64,000 bases of DNA from assembly GCF_030272615.1 (NCBI RefSeq), contig NC_081411.1, forward strand, positions 215,891,154 to 215,955,153. Reading direction: 5' to 3'. The notes under the pieces are model-generated. The model was not told where the DNA came from. It saw only the letters and a list, made by a program, of their open reading frames with translations, and did no database searches. The translations under genes were made by a program, and so were the position numbers. The stretch comes from Cryptomeria japonica (lineage: Eukaryota > Streptophyta > Pinopsida > Cupressales > Cupressaceae). Every line of letters starts with the position of its first letter. Position 1 is the stretch's first letter. Shown here piece after piece: positions 53,403 to 64,000 of this stretch.

Positions 53403-55326
53403 ATGTTGGAGTCACGGGAGAGATTCCCATCGACTCAAAGGTTATGATCAGAGCTGACATTCGAGGATAGAGCTGCCATTAAGGTTATGGGCTTGTGACA
53501 TATTCTATTTGTGCCTGAGTTTTGGGTGAACGTGGGTTTACTGATTGCGCTGGTTGAGAGATGGCATTCTGAGACATGCACGTTCCATTTGCCGATGGGT
53601 GAGATGACAGTCACCTTGGAGGATGTGTACAGGATTCTGAGGATACCGATCGATGGGGAGTTAGTTCCTTACGATCGAGATAGAGATAAGGATGCCCTGA
53701 GATGAGTGTTCTGGGACCCAAGACTGGATATGAGGGTAGGACATGTGGCATGGGACACCATGGCAGCGACAGGACTAGCACTACCAGCAGTGCTAGGAGG
53801 AGTGATAAGTGGGTTCTTGTATCCGGATAGGGCGACATGAGGGTTGGCTGTAGGCTGGGGGAGCACCTTGGAGACACTGGTTACAAAGCATACCAGATAT
53901 GCCTGAGGACCATGTGTGTTGGCACACTTATATTATGAGCTGCATCAATTTGTTTACCATGGATCCGTTGGATTGGGCTGCGGAGTTACATTGCTACAAG
54001 TGTGGGCATATGAGCATCTGCCAATTACCCAATTGATACATTTCAGCGGCAGGGGTCATGGACGCAACTTTGTGCATTTATATGATATGATTACATCACA
54101 GCCATGGATTGGCAGGTTGGAGTACTGGCATCGAGTCCTAGATGAGATTGACACTATTAAATGGAAGCTGTACTGAGAGTGCGAGCAGTGGGAGGATGAT
54201 GCAGTGGAGCTACCTTATACATTTAGGAGTAGATATCTGATTGGGCGGATGCCCTATGTACTGGAGAGACAGTTGGTTGACAGGGTATGCAGGCAGTTTG
54301 GCAGGATCCAGTGGATGCCACGGGGTTCCCGTATGTACGCGCGGACAGTGCGAGACCAGGCACACTTTGGGCCACTGTTATCATATGATCAGGTCATGAT
54401 GCAGCTGGTAGAGATGGTTCCCTTGCCATGGGATAGGTGGCCTGAGATTGAGGATGCAGGGATGGATGCAAAGTACACTGCATATTGGGCAGCATCCGTT
54501 TCCACGCCTAACAGATCCACGAGAGCTAATAGATGGGGATGGAGGAGGGGATGAGGATGATGATGGAGATGGTGGGGGTAGAGGCTGACGAAGGAGGTGG
54601 GGTGCAGTTGGAGAGAGGAGAGTGGCTCCATAGAGAGAGGGTGGAGAGGAGAGACAAGCTCCGATAGTGAGGGGTTGCGGTGGGTTGCCATTACAGATGC
54701 TAGCAGCACAGGGTCCTAGATAGGTGCAGGGATAAAGGCAGGGACAGGGGTAGGTATAGGCATAGGTAGAGGCATAGGCACAACCATAGCCACTAGTACA
54801 AGGTGAGCCACAGGTAGAGGGGGCCGAGGAGGAGGAGGATGAGCTATTAGAGCTAAGGGAGATCTACTAGGGACAGGCAGATGAGATACATGATCTAGAG
54901 AGGGAGAGAGACTGACTCAAGAGACAACTCAGGGACACTAAGTGGGAGCGAGATCAGGCTATCCAACGGTATAGTGAGGCTGAGACAACATTTAGGGCTG
55001 GGAGGTAGGTGGTAGAGGACATAGGGGCTAGATACGCCTATGTTCTGTGGGTAGGGGAGGAGATAGGTAACTGGAGAGACCTATACTATGGGGCAGTGCC
55101 ACCAGATCAGAGGGCTAGGAGCTTTCGTCGGACAGTGACGACCACTGGAGGGAGTTATAGGAGACAAACATCTAGCGGTGGGGTCATGGGTCCTCCACCA
55201 CCACTAGATAGAGGGGATAGGAGAGATGATCCTGAGGTGGGTCCTTCCAGGGCTCAGATTCCATCGAGGCCAGTGGCTCCGAGGGAGGGAGTTCATCATA
55301 GCCTTAGAGGGCTCCCTATGTATTAG
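53403..55326 (+). pseudogene. Plant mobile domain (PMD) gene, copy 3 (best preserved)
   Basis: ATG 53403 opens MLESRERFPST. A single frame to 54554 encodes the PMD: FHLPMGEMTVTLEDVYRIL, IDGELVPYDRD, LGGVISGFLYPDRA, VGWGSTLETLV, LYYELHQFVYHGSVGLGCGV, LLQVWAYEHLPIT, GRLEYWHRVLDEID, VDRVCRQFGRIQWMPRGSRM. After a frameshift come a Gln/Gly-rich tail, a coiled coil (LRELREI-like, ADEIHDLERERD) and GEEIGNWRDLYYGAVPP, ending RPVAPREGVHHS...MY at 55326. TGA stops at 53703, about 53840, about 53906, 54174 and 54552 mostly fit CGA or TGG decay. Unlike copies 1 and 2 it keeps the VW frame. It is antisense to gag-pol. In plants such proteins include transposon-borne PMD forms; its role here is unknown. 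Confidence 0.88.
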
Positions 55327-57108
55327 TTTTGTACCATTTTTGTATGATGATGTAGACACCTTCGGGTGATTGTAGCCATATGATTTTGACATCATTGTAT
55401 CAAGACACTTATGATTATATATATATGAGATGATTCATCTTTGTGGCATCTATATGCATGTGTACCTATGTGATGCTTTTATGATGTATGCTTCTATGTG
55501 ATGCTTATGTTTCATGATGTAATGCTTATGATATGGATGCAAATATGTACATGATGTAATGCAATATTTTTGTTCTTTTATGTTTTATATGTTATGTGAA
55601 TGCAAATGTTAATGTATGAAATGCATATATAATAATGCAAATGATTATTTACATGATGAGTATGTAAAATTTGCTAACATATGTTGTGTGCAGGATGTGA
55701 TGCATTTTGATGGCTATATGTATGTATAAAATGAGATATGCTAACATGTGATGATGCAGGCATAAACTACATGAAATGCAAATGTTTTTGGTGTGTCATT
55801 ATACTCAGTCATGTGATAGCAGGCTACGCGGACTCAAGAAGGACGATGGAAGTCAATCAAGAAAGGGGCATGGAAGATAGAAGATATGAAAGCGAAAGAG
55901 CTTCTTGTGCACTATCATCATTGAGCTTATTATGGAAAAATAGGTTATGACAATCTAGGCATATGTTCGACCTAGAAAATCATTGTACCTGTTTGCATGG
56001 AGATAAGATAGTCGCAAACAAGGAATGCCCCAGTTCATACTAGACTCACAATGTCCTTATATCCTTGGACAAGTCATATCATTACTAAGAGACAATCCAC
56101 AAACAACAAAGAAGAATAGGTGACGATACCCCATCCTTGCCTTCCTAGTCAAAGACATCTTGGAGATAGAATCTCTAGTCAGAGACATCCTGGAAAAGCT
56201 AAAAGACATGTCACCAAAAAGATAAAATCAAAAGAAAACTAAGACTCGACACCAACATCCACTGTAGTCCTCAAGTTTAGTGTCTCTTGTCACTTGTATA
56301 AGTCTATTTGATTGTGGTCACAATTTTTACTTTCACAAAAGGATAGATAGGACTGAACCATAATGTTGTCTGAGTCTGTTGAAAGATTTGATTTTGTTGA
56401 AGCCCATTGTTGCTGATGTGTCTCATCTGAAACTGACTAAATCCATGAAATTGATATTGTATTGCGGAGAAGGTGAAACTTTATTGTGGATTGTGCTCGG
56501 ATAGATTGAAGAAAATTGGAAGAAATTATACTCCTCAGAACATGTGATGCTCTTAGTTCCACACCCATCACTAGATGTAGGATTTGCCTTGGCCACAGAT
56601 AGGAGCCGATTTATTATGGTTGAAAAGGGATGAAAAGGAATGTTTATTATGAATGGCTAACCAATCTTAGGTAGATCAATGACAAGCCATGATGGGAATG
56701 GGTAAAGTTTATTATGAACAGACAGGTTGTGAGTGTGTGTAAAGTGACAGGATGAAAGTGAAATCCTAAAGGAAGGAGGAGCAATGTCTCTACGCATGGC
56801 GTCGGTGACCCGGTTTTCACCATGGTTCTTGCCCAGGGCACCACCAAAGTGGTTTTCACCGTTAGACGAGATGTTTTTCTTTACTTTTTTTATTTTTCAA
56901 ATTTTTTTTGTGTCACAAGGCGCCTGTTTGCTAGGTTTTCACCAAGTAACGATTTTTTATGTTTATGATTTTTTTGTATTTTTGAATTTTTTTTTAATTT
57001 TGTTTGTATTTTTGAATTTTTTGATTTTTTTTGTATTTTTTGAATTTTTTTGTATTTTTTGAATTCTTTGAATTTTTTTGTATTTTTGAATTAGGATACT
57101 TTGAAGAG
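55327..57108 (-). other. Non-coding spacer between PMD copy 3 and integrase
   Basis: No gene seen. ATGTATG-rich to 55740; 56040-56590 is conserved with 21530-22130; 56780-56870 holds the GTGAAAACC motif on the minus strand; 56880-57090 is a T-rich tract (GTATTTTTGAATTTTTT repeats) adjacent to the integrase stop. Confidence 0.7.
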
Positions 57109-58995
57109 CTATGTGTAAAACCTGTGAAGGTGCATGCTATTAATAGGATCCTCCAAAGATTCACCCTCTATGGTTGAGAGCTGATATGCACAAGATCCAT
57201 ATGCTATTGTGATGATATAAGGACCAAGCCAGTTTGGTTCGAATTTGCCCTTCTTCTCTCTGTCTTGCCGATTTTTAGGGTTTTCTCTGAGAACCAAATC
57301 ACCCACCTCTAATGTGTGAGGCTTTACCTTATGATTATAATTGCATTGTTCCTTGACTGAATGATGTGTAGCTCGAGTAAATGTCTTCTTTGATAAAGGA
57401 ACAAAGATAGAATTACTAGCGTGTGGACTACGTAGGCCCATATGCGTGTCACCTAAAAAAGTTTGGGCATCCCTGATAACAATGTCCCTAAAGGAAGCTC
57501 CATTAAAGGTCCATGATGTATCGCCAGAAGGGAAAGGATGTGTGGAACTAGTGGATGAGTTATGAAGGCTTATGCTTGAGAAAAGAAGTGAAAGTATCAT
57601 GACATGTTGGAGACTTAGGATCAACAAGTATTCTTTTTTACTTGAAATTTTAGAACTTTTGCCCCCAGTTATTTTAATATTAGGGGAGATCAACTCTTGT
57701 TCTTTTTCTTTCATAGGATTTTTATCCTTGACTTTGATTTTTCCAGAGTCCAATAGCTTTTGATTTTGATTTGGACTAAAGGACTTTTCTTTATTTTTGA
57801 CTTTTAGATTTTTCTTTTCAAAGCTTAATTTTTCATCCCCAATTAGTAAGGGCTTTTGTAATTCTTGTTGATCCAAGTTTGGAAGCGGAGTGGAAATGGA
57901 ATGAGTGGATGAAATGGTAAAGCTATATGAGTTCTCAAGAGGGGTGGCGATACGCTCAATAGATTCTTCGCTGGAACCACTCTTAGGACTATTGATATCG
58001 AGAGTTGCTTGCACCACTAGAGGAGATTTGCATTTAGACTTAGTAGCCACAACACTAGGTGGTTCGTACCCAATTCCTTGATATTGAAAATTGTTTTTAG
58101 GTTGTTCCTGTCGACTCAATGTGTTAGGAGATAGTGGGATTTGATCAACATGAAAGATATACTCACCACATCCCAAGTCTTTAAACTTGAACTTTTCTGT
58201 GATCTCTGTTTGTTTTGATGTAGAAGCTTTTAAGGATTCTGGATCCACATATGCTGAAGATGGAATAGCCTCTTGATTGACTGGTATTGTTATTTCTAAT
58301 CTAGGTCACAAATTTTTGCAATATATGAATGGATTTGGGTCAGCTTTGACGGTCACTTCAATTCCATTGTGTGGAAACTTGATACATCGATGATATGTAG
58401 ATGGTATTGCCCTCATTTCATGAATCCAAGGATGTCCTAGTAAGATATTGTATGTGAGATCCAGGTCTAGGACTTGACAAACCACATCCTTTGTAACTAG
58501 CCCAACTCTAAGAGGCAAGGTGATTGTGCCTTTGGATGAACGCTCTTCATCATCATATGCCTTGATGGTGATTTTGTTTGTAGAATTTACAACTTTATCT
58601 GAATATCCCAATTGTTTAATAGTGCTCAAAGTATAAATGTTTAGACCAGCTCCTCCATCTATCAGGACTCGTTTTATTCAATGTTTGTGTAGGAAGGCCT
58701 CAATGTGTAAAGGCGCATTATGTGGCTGACTTACGGAGGCGTCATCGGCTTCTGTAAATGTAAGGGAGTGTGGAATGGAAAGGTATCCCACCATGGCTTC
58801 AAACTGGTCCATGTTCAGATTAGTAGGGACAGTAGTGTCTCTCAAAGTTTTGTCAAGAATGGCTTTATGTGTGGGGGATATGTGTAAGAGCTCAAGGATT
58901 GAGATGAGCACGGGTGTTTTCCCTAATTGTTCTACAAGATCGTAGTCAGGCTTGGTTGATGAGGAAGCGGTGTTTTTAGCTGGAGCACCTTGCAA
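57109..58995 (-). pseudogene. Gypsy protease fused to integrase C-terminal domain
   Basis: One minus-strand frame, broken by TGA at 58678 and 58306. The gag-pro spacer is followed by a retropepsin start (RVLIDGGAGLNIYTLSTIKQ; Asp-Gly-Gly at about 58651-58659), LTYNILLGHPWIHEM and HRCIKFPHNGIEVTV. A Ser/Lys/Pro-rich linker of about 270 residues leads without frame change into the integrase C-terminal domain (HKVKPHTLEVGDLVLRENPK, WLGPYIITIAYGSCAYQLS), ending HLHRFYT. RT, RNase H and the integrase HHCC and DDE parts are absent. Protease would cut gag; the integrase tail binds DNA or chromatin. The last 379 codons are open. Confidence 0.88.
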
Positions 58996-58999
58996 AGTG

Positions 59000-61232
59000 A
59001 ATTTACCTTGACGAGTTGTAACATTACATTGAAACGTAGGTCGGAAGAAGATCCGATGCCTTTTAGGACAATCTTGGGTCTTTGGGTAGAATTTTCAGGC
59101 GTTTTGTCCTTTATGATAATGGTAGAGACGTAATTGTCCATTGAAATGTGATTGATAGTTGAATCATAGTTATAAGATGCTCTGGTATAGTTGGTTTGGT
59201 CATCTATGGCTTTAGATTTTCCTTTGTCATGCTTTGGGAATGGTTCCTTAAACATCTCATGTTCTTGATTAGATGAGTGTCCTTCAATCTTAATGTCACC
59301 TCTATCAATGAGATCTTATATGATGTTCTTCAGTCGATGACAATTTCCTATTTTATGACCTTTGCTCTTATGAAATTCACAATACTCATCATCATTCCAC
59401 CAATTTGGTCTCACCTTTGGTTCATATGGAGGAAAATCTAGGATTGTTATTACCTTATTTGCCACTAGCTTTTTGAAACTGACTCTAGTGGTTCTCCCAA
59501 TGGAGTGTACTTCCTTCATGATTTGGAAGTTGTTTGAGTATTCACTTGATTGTTTGTAGAGATTGATCCTGAAAAAATGATTTTGGGTCTTACCGTATTG
59601 GCATCTACAACACCATCATTGACTGTGTTCTTGTTTTTATTCCAAAATCTTGGTTTATCTTGTCCTTTATAGTCATCTTTGTTTTCCTTGAATATCTTAA
59701 TGACTCCTTGTTCAATTAGGACCTTTTTTGTTGCTAAGCCTTTTTCAATGACCTCCTTGAAGGTGGACAAACAAGCTTTTCTTAAGTCATAACCAAAGTC
59801 CTTGTTAACATTTTGGGTGAACATCTCTACCATTTGTTTCTGTGGAATTTCACAAGAGCATCTGTTGGCTAAATTCCTCCATCTTTGTAAAAATGATGAA
59901 AAAGACTCTCCATCCTTTTGCTTGGTGTTGCACAAAGTAGTGACTGATATGTCTATCTCTATGTTGTATGAGAAATGTTGGATAAATGCCTCTGCTAGAT
60001 CACCCCAAGACTTAATTCCATGTGGGAGTTGGGAGAACCATTCCATAGCTTGATCACCTAAACTCTGTGGGAATAATCTCATCAAAATATGTCTCTTCTG
60101 CTGCTACCTCAATGCAAGCTGTGAAAAACTATCTTATGTGTGCCTTAGGATCCCCTTTTCCTCTGTACTTATCAAACTTAGGCGTCACAAAATGTGTAGG
60201 AAATGGAGGCATTGGAATGCTCTTGTCAAATGGATAAGGACATATGTCTCTCATTGTGTAAGTTGGCTTCGATGTATTTATGTCCTCCATTTTCTTTTGT
60301 AAGTCCTTGATTTGTTGTTCCAAATTGTTCCTCAGTGGAGACCGACTTCTTGGACCATACCCCATGCTTGAACCACTGGGTGGAGGAGGAGCATACTGCA
60401 TATATGGATGATATTGATCATACACATGTTCATATGGAGGAGGTCTATAATGATGCTGTGTATATGGACCACTTGGTATAGAGTCATGATGAGGAATGGA
60501 ATATATGCTTTGTCCATGTATACCATACTCTACAGGAATGTCATGAGTTTGTTCTAGTGTGTTGCCCCCAAATTTGACGCGGGGTTTCCTTGTGTCCAAA
60601 TTTTGAGCATGCCTTTGAATATCCAATTGCTTTGGTGGTTGGTCCTTAGCATTGGTATGTGATTGAGTGTATTTTTCTGCATAAGACTTCCATTATGGTC
60701 TATGAAGATGAGTATCATATACTTGACCATGTGTGTATGGGACCTCTAGTTTTTGAAACAAAGATGATGGTGATTCAGGCACCATATGTGGTCCTCTATT
60801 GCCTCCACTATTAGGCCTCCTTTGATCCATGTTGAGGTGAGGTTGTTGCAAAGGTCTATGTTTCATTATTTGAGACATGTCAAAATCATGAGGAATCTTG
60901 GCTCCACTTTGTGCCATCACTTGTAAGAAGTATTGTCTATCTCTCCTCATTATTTCCTCAATCAATCGATTGAAACGGGGATCCATAATGGAGTCTTCCA
61001 CTTCTACTGAATGTATAGAAAAGTTATCCATATTGTCATTGTGTGTGTCATTGTTGTTTGTAGTGTCCATGTTCTCAACATTTGGAATGTTTCTATAAGC
61101 ATCCATGTCAGGTAATGTGTTATGATCAGAATTGAAGAAGACATCATTGTCATACTCATAGACACTCATGTTTGTGGACTCTTGAGCCTCTTTAGTTTCT
61201 CTCCTAGATTTTTGGGAACAGGTTTCAACCAT
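59000..61232 (-). pseudogene. Tat-like Gypsy gag of the PMD element
   Basis: From ATG 61232 (MVETCSQKSRRETKEAQEST): acidic Asn/Asp-rich start, Tyr/Pro/His-rich linker, coiled coil (LEQQIKDLQKKMEDINTSKP), then a Retrotrans_gag domain (FDKYRGKGDPKAHIR, LFPQSLGDQAMEWFSQLPHG, LAEAFIQHFSYNIE, SFSSFLQRWRNLANRC, FKEVIEKGLATKKVLIEQG) and a CX2HX4HX4C knuckle (YCEFHKSKGHKIGNC) with DLIDRGDI. Stops at 60693 and about 60127 and frameshifts near 60100, 59520 and 59000 break it. It lies upstream of the protease frame as in normal Gypsy order. Confidence 0.88.
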
Positions 61233-63445
61233 GAACTAGGTATTGACCAAGATGTGTGAGACTAGATAAAAATGGAAAGATATGAAAGACTAAGAGTTGG
61301 ATGGAATGTAAATGAATCTGAAGTTTACTTGCAATGTCCAAAGTGTAAGACCAAGTATGTATGTAGTAGAGTAGGTGTGGCTTCCAAAGAGATGATAGTT
61401 TCTCTTGATGAGGTAAGTTGACCTTGACTCTAAGTAAGACCAAATGAGACCCAAAGGTGATAGACCTTGATGAGGGACCACTTAGCAAAATGTTGTTTTA
61501 TGTAGTGTGTTGACAAAGTATGATGAGGACAAGCAAGTGACCTTTTGACTCAAGTTTAGACAAATGTGAATGTAATGCAAGGTCTAAAGCAATGATGGAC
61601 TTTGTGAGACCCAAAGACAGGTTGAATGCTAGATGAAAACCCAGAGAGATACCCTAGGAAGCTCAATAAGTCTAAAACTGATTGTTCTTGTTTGCTAAAT
61701 TATGAAAGTTTTCAATCCTGAACACAGACGTGCCTGTATACTTCATAGACACGCTTAAATTACACAGACACGTTTCTAAATTGTTGTAAATGCAAAGTTG
61801 CTTAAAAGACACAGACGCATTTTTGCCCTTCACAGACGTGGTTAGACGACACAAATGTTGTTCTATCAGACACAGATGCGTTTCTGCAAACTGAGTGCAA
61901 TTTTTCCAATCTATGAAGTTTGCTTGTTGTGACCAAATCTGAATGTTAGACTATTTTTCGTGACAAGAGGACATAGTGTTGATGAAGACTCAATGTTTGC
62001 AAGTGTTTAAGACTCAAAATGACTCCAAAGAAAAGTGTGTTGTTTGATGTAAAATTGTTTTGCATACACTTGAAGACACAAAAGACACAATGTTTTGACA
62101 TTTGGTCTTGAATGTTTGAATGTTTAAAATAAGTCAAACACAATTCTTATGGCTGGCCAAGACAATAGTTGTTGATCCCACATGGAGTTTCCCCTGAGGC
62201 TACACTATTCAGAGTGGATACTTAGATGTTTGACCCCACTGGCTCCACCCTCAGTACTCACTTCTTGGGGCAGCCAAGCATCGGTCCCCACGAAAACTCC
62301 TCGTGGTGAACTTTGTATCTCTACTAAGAACTGTATGTGTGTGGGCCGCTACCAAATGTCTGACGTCCTGCCTCAACAATTAGAAGGATTTTGGCTTCTA
62401 AAACAAAAAGGTTCTAGTAATGGCATCTGCTCGTGTGGCCATACATGCGGCACTTTCAGCTCTGTAAATATAGAAGGCTCCCAGCCGATAGGGGTTACGC
62501 CCTACAAATGATCAAATAAATTTGATCAAATGGGTTTATGGGGATACATAATGTCGGTATGAACTAATCAACACACATTATCCATAGTTTTCACCATGAA
62601 TACATTTATTTATAGTGGTTCAGAAGAAGATGGTCTTTCTTTTGCTACCACTTGGGTCATTCTCTCCTCACTAGTAGTCCTAATGACCACACAGGGAGAT
62701 AGACCCTCTAAAAATGAAACAAAAGAGCCTATTGCTCAAGACACAAAAGATAATGGTTCAATTTTAGTGCACCAATTGAAGTATTTGCTAGTCTATAAAA
62801 ACAAGGCACATAATAAAATTCAAAAACCCTTGCCAAGGTCCTGCAACAAAGATCCTGTTAGCAGTTTGGATTGTTTCAAATGATCACCCCTTCCTGCAAG
62901 CACACAAGTTAGGTAAATTTTAGATCCAAAAGACTTTGTGAAATAGGGGCCTTCGACAAAACGATTTTGCTTTCAAGACAAGCTACACCAATTTTGTTAG
63001 CTAGATCTAAAAATGTTAGCTCAGAATAAACCAGATCTGAAATCCGAATGACAAAAAACTGAATCAATGAAACCCAAAATGAAACCCCTGCACACAGACG
63101 TGGTTATCAAAATCACAAACACGGCTTCAGAATGTAGACGCGCTTAAATGACACACAGACACGGCTTCAGAACACAGACGCAATTTTTGGACGTAGACGC
63201 ACCTGAAAACCCCGCAAACGTGACTAGGAAACACAGACATGATTGCCAAAATCTGCAAAAAATAAAATACTATCGAGGACAAAAACACGATTCCAGATGT
63301 CACAGACATGGCCAAAAACCAAAAACGCAATCCGCAAGTACGCAGATGCAAAAATATCAAAATGCTATAAAAAATGTCAGATCTGCATCTTCCAAAACAC
63401 AAAATCTGCAACAATAGATGTTAAATGCAAAAAGGACAAGAGTCC
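61233..63445 (-). other. Long 5' leader of the PMD-Gypsy element
   Basis: 2.2 kb between PBS and gag with no convincing gene. 61725-61885 and 63090-63320 carry degenerate CACAGACGCG-type repeats, the reverse complement of those ahead of the PMD gene. 62160-62520 is a less AT-rich block with chance plus-strand ORFs of 109 and 95 codons. The leader presumably contains packaging signals. Confidence 0.6.
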
Positions 63446-63459
63446 CATCGGGCGTGCCA
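63446..63459 (-). other. Primer-binding site of the PMD-Gypsy element
   Basis: Minus-strand TGGCACGCCCGATG lies three bases inside the LTR end (TATACA-TTT). It keeps the TGG start and the general form of Gypsy/Tat sites (TGGCGCC...). tRNA species not determined. Confidence 0.7.
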
Positions 63460-63462
63460 AAA

Positions 63463-64000
63463 TGTATATGGTGAAAATGGATACAACAATATTGAAAGAC
63501 TAAATGAATTCAACCACAAAACCCTAGCCTAACAACAACAAAGATCCACCATAACATATGAAGATTACCTAAGACAATGCAAATCAAATGAAATCACAAA
63601 GATTATACCATCACATATCCAATAGGGTTTGGATCTCCATTCTTCCTATCTCCATTGATCTTGCTTGATATATTTGCTCTTAGATTTTTTATGTGCACAA
63701 GAGCTCAACAAATAACGGAAATGTGGTTGCGAGTAGGCTTGATTGCATATGCAAGTACAAAGGCGTAGTGTAGTCGAATGTGTGAATGAGTTAGCCAGGG
63801 TTTGATAATGAAGGAACCATCTCCTTATATAGAAGACACCATAAGAAATGGAGGGATAAGATTGAGAGGTGTAAAAGAGGTCGGCTATGATTAGAGGGTA
63901 GGTAAAGAAAATAATAAAATAATGAGAGGGGTAGATAGTGTAGGAATTAAGAGATGAATGACATGTGTCATGGGTGGAAAAGGTTAATGAATTAATTAAA
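63463..64000 (-). repeat. PMD-Gypsy 5' LTR (partial, continues beyond window)
   Basis: TGTATATGGTGAAAATGG start, colinear with 51451-52240 including the subfamily B middle (GTACAAAGGCGTAGTG). About 538 of about 790 bp are in the window. Minus TATATAAGG at 63823-63831. Confidence 0.95.

Larger units (their letters stand above)
51451..64000 (-). mobile_element. PMD-carrying Gypsy (Tat-like) element, 5' LTR running off the window
   Basis: It has a 3' LTR (51451-52240), PPT, minisatellites, an antisense PMD gene (53403-55326), a spacer, a protease/integrase-C-terminal fusion (57109-58995), gag (59000-61232), a 2.2-kb leader, a PBS (63446-63459) and a 5' LTR from 63463. RT, RNase H and the integrase catalytic core are deleted, so it is non-autonomous. 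It is the least damaged member of the family in the window and shows the native gene order. It landed in the CACTA transposase; the left flank is CTTGC and the matching right copy should lie past 64000. Confidence 0.9.

Noticed and set aside
62182-62511. 109-codon plus-strand ORF with Cys pairs (CSCGHTCG)
   Set aside because: It lies in the leader of a minus-strand element, has no family resemblance and no conserved second copy to test.

Overview
This is plant nuclear DNA made almost entirely of transposable elements. The evidence is Ty1/Copia and Ty3/Gypsy LTR retrotransposons, a plant L1-type LINE carrying RNase H, a CACTA (En/Spm) TNP2-type transposase and three copies of a plant mobile domain (PMD) coding region. 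I see no rRNA, tRNA, CRISPR array or ordinary single-copy host gene. The density of nested, decayed elements suggests a large-genome plant; a gymnosperm is my best guess, by inference only.

Layout. 1-1613: right end of a minus-strand Copia element (gag-protease, primer-binding site, 5' LTR). 1614-8606: plus-strand Gypsy (Tat-like) derivative with a degenerate gag, a long non-coding 3' region and a 3' LTR. 8607-9076 and 15781-16760: one minus-strand Gypsy element (gag start, leader, 5' LTR) split by a complete Copia-like element at 9077-15780 (TSD GTCTC), which has a coiled-coil/zinc-knuckle gag and an unusual second ORF but no pol. 16842-26627: composite minus-strand Gypsy insertion LTR-body-LTR-body-partial LTR, bounded by one GATAT duplication; each body carries a PMD coding region antisense to the retroelement. 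26628-34507: mostly non-coding, with a LINE ORF1 fragment and a decayed unknown gene on the minus strand. 34508-51450: one CACTA transposase gene cut by a LINE (34615-42610, 16-bp TSD), by a gag-protease-only Gypsy element (43585-51356, TSD GTATG) and, at its right edge, by a PMD-carrying Gypsy element (51451 to beyond the window end).

How the parts relate. No LTR element here encodes reverse transcriptase; all would depend on proteins supplied in trans. Most reading frames are broken, often by TGA or TAG where related copies have CGA or TGG. The clear exception is a 575-codon third ORF of the LINE (40723-42447), which is open while ORF1 and ORF2 of the same element are riddled with stops and frameshifts. 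The two most interesting signals are this ORF3 and the repeated antisense PMD module preceded by a conserved minisatellite. All family assignments were made by eye from motifs and remain to be confirmed by database searches.
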